Assembly (NCBI GenBank): GCA_030278955.1
Contig: JAOANR010000002.1
Coordinates: 22,368,057 to 22,432,056, forward strand
Source of the DNA: Hygrophila difformis
Lineage: Eukaryota; Streptophyta; Magnoliopsida; Lamiales; Acanthaceae
Reading direction: 5' to 3'
DNA length: 64,000 bases
The position numbers and the translations under genes were made by a program. The number at the start of each line of letters is the position of its first letter. Position 1 is the first letter of the stretch. The notes below the pieces were generated by a model. That model saw only the letters and a program-made list of their open reading frames with translations, was not told the DNA's origin and made no database searches. Below are positions 55,701 to 64,000 of the stretch, in pieces.

Positions 55701-58700
55701 TCGCGGAACCACGTTCCGCGACAAAATCTTATTCCGAGACAGAAAATTATGCCTTGCCATTATTTTGAAACCCCTTGGTCGCGATGCAACTCTTGTCGCG
55801 GAACCATGTTCCGCGACAAAATCCTTGATTAGCGACCAAGGACCCAAATACTTGTAATTTTATTCTGGGAGGACTCTGGCGCGGAACCTTTGTCGCGGAA
55901 CCACGTACCGCGACAAAATCCTTGTTCCGCGACCAGGAATTATGTCCTTACCAATTTTCAACCCCCTTTGTCGCTATGTCTCCTTGTCGCGGAACCATGT
56001 TCCGCGACAAAAATTTTTGCTTAGCGACAAAACAAACCCTAATTTTCAAAATCCCATTTCTCTTATTTCCCACCCCTTTGTCGCGAAACCCTTGTCGCGG
56101 AGCCACGCTCCGCAACACAAACTCTGCATCGCGACAAAGTGGCACCTTTTTGCCAAATTTTTATTCTTCATCCCACTCCATTAATTAATTGAACCTTTAT
56201 ATTAATATTTTGAGGTTGAAATCCAATGATCTCAATCCATGATTAATTTGATATAAAGAACTTTGTTCAATTTCCCATTAAAAGATTCTTCTACAAATAA
56301 TTAAACTCTAATGATCTAAGTATATAATCCGGACTGTAATTAATTAATTAATTATGGAATGAGTGATTATTTAGACCATGAAGAGTAATTATGGAATCAT
56401 TTCCATACCTTGCATGAGAAACCAATGTCTCTCATGCAAGATGACCCAAAAATATTTTCTTTTATTTATTTTGTCTTTTCCGTGTTGTGTGAAACAGCTA
56501 GTAAGGGATATAACAGACTAATGTTGGCGGGTATTCCCACACGGATAACTAGCTCGTGGTCTGTATATTAATTATTAGATTGTTATTTTGCATGGTCTGG
56601 ATAGTGGCCGGTGGAAGCCTTGGCGGTTCATCCATCCGGGATTACAATAGCTGCTCAGCTGACTCCTATCCGGATACAGTTTTATTCTCTTTATCTTAAT
56701 TTCAAAACCTGAATTCAAGTTGTAGTATTATTAAATGATGTCGACCAACATGATTTGAGAAGTATTACAACAAGAAAATATGTGGGTTTTCTCCCATTCA
56801 CAGACAAAAGGGAGCTGAATGACGGCGGTCACCGTCACTTGGAATTCCCTTCTGTCTAAAAATCTTTCCATCTGGAATAATTGGGAACTGGATAGCAGAT
56901 GTTTGCAGTCCAGATCACCCCAGTTATTTCTGACACTCTTTTTAGCCAAATAAATTCTTCTCATCTCCGGCTATTTCACCTTTGTGTTCCAACTTCTGTC
57001 TAAACCCGCCTTATATTTTGGGTTGTTTACTTTTACACTTCTCTATAAATTTATGCATGATATTATTATGTAGATATTGTGGTCAATATTATTTTGGGAT
57101 CATTCCGTTGGACATAGAAGTCTTGATTATAAATCAGATGTCTCATAATAAATTTCCAACAAAAATTCATTTATAAATCCGGATCTGAGTAAGGGATAAA
57201 TTCGACAGTTATGACTAATTCATATCCGACTGGGGGTTGATTTTGGGAAATTAGAAGCAGAGTCAGCGATTAGGTCTCACCTAGACTGAAAGGGTCTGTG
57301 TTCTTATTGAGAGTCTAGTACCTGATAGGGAATGATTTTCAGATTTATTATTTTCCAAAATTGCTGTTTGTTGGAAATCTTGTATTAATTATTACACTGG
57401 GTCAGATTCCACTTGGATTCCGATGAGGTGTGACAGATAATACTAGAGGAACAACATTCGGGCCTTGGTTATTTTCTAAGGTAAGGTTGAGTATTCTTTC
57501 AACTGCTATCTTCTTCTGCCAAAGCCTATTTTTGAGTCCTGAGTGAGTGCATCCGGAACGAACTAATTTATTAGTTCGTTTCATTAGTTTGTATCTCATA
57601 ACCACCCGACGGGAAGTGAACACTGCGAGCGGTTCACCGAGAATAGGGAATTCTTGATCCACACCCGGTCATTCTGACTGGGGGCTTTCTTTTACTACCA
57701 GGGTCAGACTTTCAAAAACCTCCGAGTGATAGGATTTTAAATGCTTTCTTTACCGCTTTCTTTTAATTGCTTTCTTTAGAGGTCACTCGGTTGTATTGAG
57801 AGTTGTGTAACTGCTACTAGGACTGAGAGTTAAGGGATAGTTCAGGGCTTAATTAGAATCTTTGGGCGTGACATGGGGGAATGATAACGGTACTTGACAC
57901 TTCAATAAATGATTTGTCAGGTGTTGCTTATCCACCACAGATGAATAATATGCCTCAGCATGGCCATGTGAGGGCATTTATGAGTCTATGGTATCTTAGA
58001 ATTTGTTTTCTTAAGAGCATATAAACTCTTACTGTAAGTACCTGTCTGTTAAAGGGAACATGGTACAGGGAACATGAGAGTTAGCTAACTGATGGATTAT
58101 CCCAAACAAAGATCTGCGTAACAAAATGGAAGTTTAACTATGTTTCATCTGAATCTTGTCCAACCTTTATTATTTTCTCCCTGTCCCTTCTGTCTCATTT
58201 TAAATCTGCTTTCTTAGAATAATCTTAATCGCTTTCTTAGAAATAATTTTATTGCTTTCTTAGTCTAAATTTAATTCGCTTTCTAGAATAATTTTATCTG
58301 CTTTATTTGATTGCTTTCATAGCTTAGTTTAAATTATGTCAAGTAGTTGTTAGTCATTTCTCAAACTTAAATCGAGTAACCGAGTGGAAAATCTTAGTAA
58401 ACGGCGTGGGCCCTGCTTCCATCGCACATCCTCCAGTGAACGATCCGGTACTTACTATAAATTACTGCAATTTTTGACTCCGTGCGCTTTCGGGGGCACA
58501 GTTTCTTAACACGAGTAAATAAAAAAATGTGATTTTTCAGAAAATACTCATGTAGTGGGAATCTGCCGAAAGTTTCATGGTAGGTAATCTCATGACATGA
58601 AATCATGAGAAGTATCATGGCACATATGCCGGGGACCCTCAGTGTGACAGGCTGAAGGTCAATCTATCCCGGTTGTACCATGAGACTTGTCAAAAGTTTC

Positions 58701-58881
58701 ATGACATGAGAGGACTGCAGCGCCATTTGAAATTAAAGCACCCCACCTGAGTAATAAAGAGTAACAACCTTTATATATCCCTAAACCCATTCCATAAATC
58801 ATAACTCCTTCATTTAATAAAATTCAATCCTGATATATTTTAGAAATTTACTCGTGTTAATGAAATTTGTCAAAAGTTTCA
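52715..58881 (+). repeat. 3' LTR of the LARD element (6167 bp)
   Basis: Almost identical to 43712-49865. The main difference is 13 extra bases in the fourth palindromic unit (about 55885), which here reads TTGTCGCGGAAC-CAC-GTaCCGCGAC and is lost in the 5' LTR. Single changes include 52852, 53015 and 57116. Confidence 0.92.
55602..56121. repeat. Palindrome array in LARD 3' LTR
   Basis: Second copy of the array at 46581-47105, with all six units recognisable. In the last unit one arm has CGCAAC, breaking the pairing. Confidence 0.9.
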
Positions 58882-58890
58882 GGCCCTGTA

Positions 58891-61504
58891 TGTAATACCC
58901 GAGAAATCAACATCGAGTATTAAATCCGAAAAATTAATTAATTGAATTAATTAATTGGATTTAACTATCGCAACCGAAATAATTCCGGGAGAGCGGAATT
59001 AATTATTTTCGCACGATAGCAACTCGAAGAGAGTTATCGGAGTATCCAACAAGCGGATAATCCAAATATGATTTTTAAAAGATCAAAAATCATATTATAT
59101 AAAAAAAAAAGAGAAAATTCGCTACCTGGGGTGGCGCGGTGGCCGCGCGGTGGCGCGCCACCAGCGCGCCACCACCCCAGTAGCAGCGTTTCAAAACGCT
59201 GCTACGCGTTTTGGCTTGGTTTTTGCATTAAGTTCGATCTTGATGCTTTGAATCTACTCCTAACCCTTTTCCAGATGTTGGTGGATGTATTGAGACACCA
59301 TTGGACGAATCTAGAAGTTTCTAGAACCCCTACATGGCTGTGAGTTTGGAGGATGCATGCATTAGAATGATTCTTTGTACCATGGAGTGTTGGGTGGTTT
59401 GGATTAAGTTTTGAGGGGGGGTTAATGTATTTTTGACTGTCATAATTCGTCCACCCTTTCCTAGGGACTTTATGGCAGCCATTGGAATCATGAAACACCC
59501 CTTTCCAACCCCAAAAACCTGCCACAAACTTCACTCTTTCCACCCATCCGAAAATCAGATTTCCCTTGGAGAGTTGAGAGTTCTTTGAGAGTATTCTTCC
59601 TTGTTCCAGAGAGTTTGGGCGAGTTCAAGCATACCAATCCCTTCTCCTACGTCTAGGTAAGGTTTCTAATCCAATCCCTTGTTCTATACTTCGGATTCTA
59701 GGCCCTAACATCAAGCTTTTCTCCAAACACCTCAATTTAGGATTCATTCGGTAGATCTTGGAAGTGGGAGGCTGTTCCGGACGAGTTTGAGGGTTCAACC
59801 AAAGAGGATTTCGACACTATACTCTTGAGAAGTAAGTTAATGATGTGCATATCAATTTTTAGAGTGTTTGGTTGAGTATTCGTTGAGTTAGAGTTCGATT
59901 TCCATCCTACGCTAAAACTGTCAATTAGGGTTTCTATCCGAGTAGTTTATTTGTTCAGCGTTTTTCGTCAAGATCCGTTCATTTTTGGAAGAACTTGTCT
60001 AAATGAAAAATGTTCCTAACACTTTAAAGATGGTTCCTGTAAATTTTCATAATTTTTGGAATTGATTTGGTCGTCGAAAATAGATCTGGTATTTTCTGCT
60101 ACACATGGTGACAGATTTAAATTTCTAGCATGTCCAGTTTTGTAGTTCATATTTCTCCTAGCTATGGTCGTTTTTTATGGTTAGTTTCTTCATGACAATT
60201 GTTCATCTATGTGTCTAGTTTACACCTGTGAAATTTCAGAATTTTTGGATCAACCTTCGAATTGTTATGGATTTTTAAGTAAACCGTGGTCGGATGAACA
60301 GTGGTCTTTGCACCCTTTTGAAAACAAGTTTCTGAAATGATTTTTTTTGAGCAACTTAGAGTCCGAATTTGCTAAGGCCTATTTCTGAGAAAAATGTTTA
60401 TTTTGATGTCGCCTAGCACCTGTAAAATTTTCAGAATTTTTCACAAAGTTTTACTACATTTCCTAATACGATTTTGAAAACTGCCACAGTGTAGTCTTAC
60501 CGGTGAAATTTGGTTTCGTACGTTTCGGTGGTTATTGAGTCGATTGCTACTCTTTTACAAATCCTATGAATTCTGGAAATGTAGATATATATTGTAATGA
60601 TTAAAATGTAATTTTTGAAACTTTGTGAGTTTTGATCGAGTTAGATGTTCAATTTGGAGGGTAAGTGCACTTGGCGTGGGCTCGTTGGGCCGCCCCCTCT
60701 TTTTGGTGGCCAAAACGGCGCCAAGGAAATATTATTATGTTGCGTGATTGTATGAGTCTATACTCCTAGGTGTATCCGTAGGGGTTACCTAGGGCTCCGG
60801 AGTGTGTCTGTATAGGGTCCGCTGCTCTCACATTGTGGATACCGTCGGCTTGTGGACATAAGCGCCCAAGCGGGTAATTGATCCCAAAACGGCTAAGGCC
60901 CTGGATCGTTGATACCGGCAGCTTGTGGACATAAGCGCCCAAGCGGGTAATGTTTTGGATGTCCTCGATCAAAATGAACAATGGTGTGGTAAAGTATAAA
61001 AGGAAATCCCCGTAAATTGTTTTTACTCACTCGTTAAATTAGATTCCTAACTTTTTATTACTCTTCTAAATCTTTAAATTTTGTTATGCTATGCATTAAC
61101 TTACTCAGTACCGTTTGTACTGATAAATTGTTATTTCCTATTTTTCGCAGAGTAAGTGATGGCGCATTGGGATGGGATTCTCCAAAAATAAAGACTTGTC
61201 GCATTTTATCATTGTTTTAAATTTCTGCACTGGACTTTGATACTGGACTTTGGACTTTGGTTTTTGGCCGTCTGTTTGGCCCTCATTTTTTATTTGTTTC
61301 TAGCTTCCGCACTGATTATTACTGTGATGCATGAGATACTCTGATTTTAATTCGGGCATGATTGAATAGTTTTTAAATTGTTTTGAAAATTTGATACAAC
61401 TTAGCCTTAGCATTTTTCTAGATGAGCTCGACTTGGGTCGGGTCTTGTTTAGAAAAGTGTGGCGGTAATGCCCTGGCCTGGGAAATCAAATCCGGGGTGT
61501 TACA
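58891..61504 (+). repeat. 5' LTR of element D (2614 bp)
   Basis: TGTAATACCCGAG to GGGGTGTTACA. Shared layout: GC-rich palindromic block 59126-59205, GTAAG at 59657, GTAAGTTAA at 59832, AT-rich modules (about 60000-60445), two hairpins with GGACATAAGCGCCC (60848-60871, 60921-60944), hairpin 61105-61123 and CAG at 61150. Shares TATCCGTA-GGGTT and GGCTCCGGAGTG blocks with family B. Confidence 0.88.
59126..59205. repeat. Adjacent GC-rich inverted repeats in LTR D
   Basis: CTGGGGTGG (59126-59134) pairs with CCACCCCAG (59172-59180), enclosing GGTGGCGCGCCACC; next to it GTAGCAGCGTTT-CA-AAACGCTGCTAC (59180-59205) is a perfect 12-bp stem. Other families have a GC-rich block with GCGCGCC at the same relative place. 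Confidence 0.85.
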
Positions 61505-61507
61505 AAG

Positions 61508-61522
61508 TGGTATCAAAGCCCG
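61508..61522 (+). other. Primer binding site, tRNA-Met-like (element D)
   Basis: TGGTATCAAAGCCCG starts three bases after the LTR; one mismatch (A for G) to the tRNA-Met complement used by A1 and copia. Confidence 0.85.
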
Positions 61523-61769
61523 AAAATCTTAAAGCTATTATTGTTCGGCCCACTATAGAGGCCCAAATTATCTAATATTATTTTTAAGCATTTTAAGTAT
61601 TATTTCCATGGAGAAAGGGAATTTTATTTTAAAAACCCATGGAAAAGTATATCTTGCAAATTCGACAAGTCTTAAAAACTTGGTACTATTTTTTTGGGGG
61701 AAGCATGTGCATTAACAAAATTATTCTTTATGTGTGGCATATCGCTTAATGTAAAATTTGCATGATTAG

Positions 61770-62228
61770 ATGGCCGACCCGAGGTTACAAGATTCCATCA
61801 TGCGTTTATTGTGCTCCATGTCGGATATCACGCACGAACTTCGCCATATCTCTAGGGATGCCGCAAACGATAGAAATAGGATTGTGGCTTTAGAGGAGAG
61901 GATGGAAGCTATGACCATTAGGAGTACCCAGATGGCTGCACGCCATGATGCTCTTGCGGACGAGTTCGAGGATTGCCGACACCACGTGCATATGCTACAG
62001 GGACGCATCTTTGCGTTGGAGGAAGTCATTGTTGGGCTGCAAAACCAGCTTAACCCCGAGCCAGAGATGGAAGAGGAGGAAGAGTTTGACCCCGATGAGT
62101 TCATCAACGTTGAGGAAGAAGAGGACCCCGAGGAGGTTGTGGAGAACCCTCCACTGCCTCTTGATACCGACGAGGAGATCGAGGCCGATCGCCGGATGCT
62201 CGGCTATTCTCCCGACTATCTGATCTAG
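61770..62228 (+). CDS. Extra ORF upstream of gag in element D: coiled-coil, acidic protein
   Basis: 152 residues between the PBS and gag, ending 329 bp before the gag start. Residues about 1-95 have heptad-like spacing of Leu/Ile/Met/Val/Ala with many charged residues (DRNRIVALEERMEAM, HMLQGRIFALEEVIVGLQN), suggesting a coiled coil. Residues about 99-145 are strongly acidic (EEEEEFDPDEF, EEEEDPEE). No known domain is recognised. Ogre elements (Tat lineage) also have an ORF before gag, but they are not tRNA-Met primed, so homology is not implied. It may be a separate product or be expressed through the same mRNA; A1 and A2 have no counterpart. Function unknown. Confidence 0.65.
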   Translation: MADPRLQDSIMRLLCSMSDITHELRHISRDAANDRNRIVALEERMEAMTIRSTQMAARHDALADEFEDCRHHVHMLQGRIFALEEVIVGLQNQLNPEPEMEEEEEFDPDEFINVEEEEDPEEVVENPPLPLDTDEEIEADRRMLGYSPDYLI

Positions 62229-62557
62229 ACTTTATCATGCGTTCTATCTTGATGGACTTTTACCGCATTTCACTGCTAGTTTCCTATCATTTCCGTACCT
62301 ATTATTATCGCATATTGATTATCTTGGTGGTACCACATTTTCTGTAGTGGTGACCTAGTAGTATTTGATGTAGTAGCCTTGTTATTAAATCGTTATCATC
62401 TAGTGGAATTTCGTATTTAGTTTTCTCTTTCCTTTCTTGCCCATTTCAGTGGTCTTTAGCACTTAGAACCTATGAGACTGAGTTCTAACCATAGTCTAAC
62501 TTGACTATTAACTTTCATCTAACTGCGAATCTAACCTCTGCGTGCTTGATCATCAGA

Positions 62558-64000
62558 ATGCCGCCCAGAGGGAGACCTAGAGCTGAGATCCCAGTGAATG
62601 AGAACGTTAATGCTCCAGCGGATGCGAACCCGCCGAATCCGGGAGTTCAAGCTAACCCCGTTCCCAACGCACTTGATGAGAGGTTGAGGACAGTTGAGCA
62701 AGTCCTCGTGGCTCTGGGAAACGCTGAAGTCAACCGAGCTCAAGCAGCAGTACCACCCTCGGCAGCTCGCATAAATTATTTGGCGATGGTGAACCCTTAC
62801 CAGTCGCCTCATTACGAGGGACAGAAGGATCCCGCGAAGTTGGAGGATTGGCTGAGGACTTTTGACAAACTGCTTACTGCCATCAGGTGCCCCGCGAATG
62901 AAAAGGTTCGTGTGGCTGTGTACTACCTGAGAGGAGAAGCTGACGAGTGGTGGCAAAACCACCAAGAAGGGCTTGCTGATGGTGAACATGCCTACTTCTG
63001 GGAAGAGTTTAAGGAGATGATGAGGGAAAGGTTCTATCCCCTCAGCATAAAGACTGCTAAATATGAGGAATTCATAAATCTCCGACAAGGCACCCAGACA
63101 GTTCAAGAATACTATGCGAAGTTTAAAGAGCTCGTCCGATTCGCTCCAAGGCTGGTACCAACCGATGCTGATAAAGCCCAGAAATTTGAGATGGGGCTGA
63201 ATCTCAGCATCAGAGAGATCTTGGTTGGCGGACAGCACACTACTCTGCAAGCTGTTTACGATCGTGCAGTGGCAATTGCACGAGTACAGCAGCTGAAGCG
63301 CAAGGATCATGGAGAGGCGAGCAAGGGCCTAAACAATTTCGATAAGAGGAACCGGAACAACAACTCTGGGAATCACTTCAGAAGGGGGAATGACCAAGGA
63401 AGGAATGATGGTCAAAGGAAGCCGGACAACAGAGAACTCAACCGAGGAGGCCAAGGAGGTTGGAGGCCGGATAACCAGGGCGCCTTCATACCCAGATGCC
63501 GGGAATGCAACATTCCGCACTTGGTGCGTGAATGCCCAAGACCGGGGCATTGCTACCGGTGTGGCCGAGAAGGTCACATGAAGAAGGAATGCCGGACGAG
63601 GGAGGATCGCATTGACAAGAGGTTGGACCTGATAAACCGTCCTCAGGGCAACAGGCCAGCCGGGCCAAACCAGCAGGACAACCAAGGGCAGAGATTCCCG
63701 CAGGCACAGAGGCCACCTCAGAATCCAAACCAGCATGGGAATCAAGGAAGGCCAGTAGGACGCCTGAACGTGATTAACCAAGCCGACTTAGCTGCTCAAG
63801 GCGACGTGATCGAAGGTACGTTTACTGCTTTAAGCGTACCTGTCAAGGTCTTATTTGACTCAGGAGCGAGTTGCTCTTTGATTTCCACGAGAATTATATC
63901 TGCGTTAGATCTACCAGCGCCGAATAACATTAACTTAGGAATCCAATTACCATCGGGTAAGATAGTATCGTGTTCCAAACGATACGACGGGATCCCGATA
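62558..64000 (+). CDS. gag-pol: Gag-protease of element D (partial, open at window end)
   Basis: Open for 481 codons from ATGCCGCCCAGA (62558) with no stop, so it continues outside the window. Residues about 80-225 form the gag domain (DPAKLEDWLRTFDKLL, YYLRGEADEWWQNH, ERFYPLSIKTAKYEEF, TVQEYYAKFKELVRFAP), close to the A-family Gag. An Asn/Gly/Arg-rich linker leads to zinc knuckles CRECNIPHLVREC (314-326) and CYRCGREGHMKKEC (332-345). After a Gln/Asn/Pro-rich stretch, LFDSGASCSLIS (432 onward) is the aspartic protease active site. Gag and protease are in one frame, as in chromoviruses. The frame is undamaged here, so this copy may be recent. Confidence 0.92.
   Translation, partial: MPPRGRPRAEIPVNENVNAPADANPPNPGVQANPVPNALDERLRTVEQVLVALGNAEVNRAQAAVPPSAARINYLAMVNPYQSPHYEGQKDPAKLEDWLRTFDKLLTAIRCPANEKVRVAVYYLRGEADEWWQNHQEGLADGEHAYFWEEFKEMMRERFYPLSIKTAKYEEFINLRQGTQTVQEYYAKFKELVRFAPRLVPTDADKAQKFEMGLNLSIREILVGGQHTTLQAVYDRAVAIARVQQLKRKDHGEASKGLNNFDKRNRNNNSGNHFRRGNDQGRNDGQRKPDNRELNRGGQGGWRPDNQGAFIPRCRECNIPHLVRECPRPGHCYRCGREGHMKKECRTREDRIDKRLDLINRPQGNRPAGPNQQDNQGQRFPQAQRPPQNPNQHGNQGRPVGRLNVINQADLAAQGDVIEGTFTALSVPVKVLFDSGASCSLISTRIISALDLPAPNNINLGIQLPSGKIVSCSKRYDGIPI

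Larger units (their letters stand above)
43712..58881 (+). mobile_element. Giant non-autonomous LTR element (LARD-type), 15.2 kb
   Basis: Two LTRs of 6154 and 6167 bp (TGATAATGG...AAGTTTCA) with target duplication GGCCC (43707-43711 and 58882-58886), inserted in LTR C. The internal region (49866-52714, 2.85 kb) starts with a perfect 18-base tRNA-Asp PBS and ends with AAATGTGAGGATGT before the 3' LTR, but has no gag or pol. By eye the LTRs differ at about a dozen bases plus one 13-bp indel in 6.15 kb, so the insertion is very recent and some autonomous partner is or was active. The orientation follows from the PBS. Confidence 0.93.
58891..64000 (+). mobile_element. Ty3/gypsy element D, 5' part; continues beyond the window
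   Basis: 5' LTR 58891-61504, tRNA-Met-type PBS, extra ORF 61770-62228, then gag-protease from 62558 still open at the window end. CTGTA at 58886-58890 is the presumed target duplication; the other copy is out of view. It inserts only four bases from the right target duplication of the LARD. Its Gag is related to that of family A, so a D-like element could be the source of enzymes for A1 and A2 (inference). Confidence 0.88.

Overview
This is nuclear DNA from a flowering plant, most likely a eudicot, and it is almost entirely transposable elements inserted into one another. The evidence is plant-type FAR1/MULE and PB1-MuDR transposases, RICESLEEPER-like hAT, plant L1 LINE with a C-terminal RNase H, copia and Ty3/gypsy LTR elements primed by tRNA-Met, an LTR element primed by tRNA-Asp, Stowaway-type MITEs and a SINE. 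I see no ordinary single-copy host gene, rRNA or tRNA gene. The species cannot be named from the sequence.

Layout. (1) 1-12.5 kb: part of a Mutator-like element on the minus strand with a decayed plant-mobile-domain-like gene (36-1690) and a five-exon FAR1-type transposase gene (12317 to 2304). The transposase gene is split by LTR element A1 (3537-10714, TSD GCATG), which encodes only Gag. (2) 12.5-14.6 kb: AT-rich DNA with a broken MuDR-like N-terminus. (3) 14.6-29.3 kb: a decayed L1 LINE (+) split by a copia element (14997-26848, minus, TSD ATTTC), itself split by a second A-family element, A2 (16334-23907). A2 is a rearranged LTR-gag-LTR-partial-internal array whose formation also deleted the middle of copia pol. 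(4) 29.3-35.1 kb: AT-rich DNA with MITEs, a long inverted repeat made of two hAT ends, and a SINE. (5) 35.1-40.0 kb: a hAT transposase pseudogene (minus) split by solo LTR B (36008-38792, TSD TCTAC). (6) 40.0-64 kb: an Athila/Tat-like pol remnant split by LTR C (from 40887). LTR C is split by a very young non-coding giant element (43712-58881, two 6.15-kb LTRs, tRNA-Asp PBS, TSD GGCCC, here called LARD). Immediately after it is element D (58891 to the window end), with its own 2.6-kb LTR, an extra coiled-coil ORF and an open gag-protease frame that runs off the window.

The most interesting signal is structural. The four related LTR families (A, B, C, D) share little sequence but the same architecture: a GC-rich block (TATA box in A and B), GTAAG donor-like sites, three or four copies of a short AT-rich module, an array of small perfect hairpins, one hairpin whose stem changes in a compensated way between families, and then a pyrimidine tract ending CAG|AG. 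This suggests a structured intron inside the LTR, perhaps separating a spliced gag mRNA from unspliced genomic RNA. The giant element carries an unrelated array of 23-bp perfect palindromes, again with a compensated base change.

All gene models, boundaries and counts below were read by eye. No database search or folding program was run.
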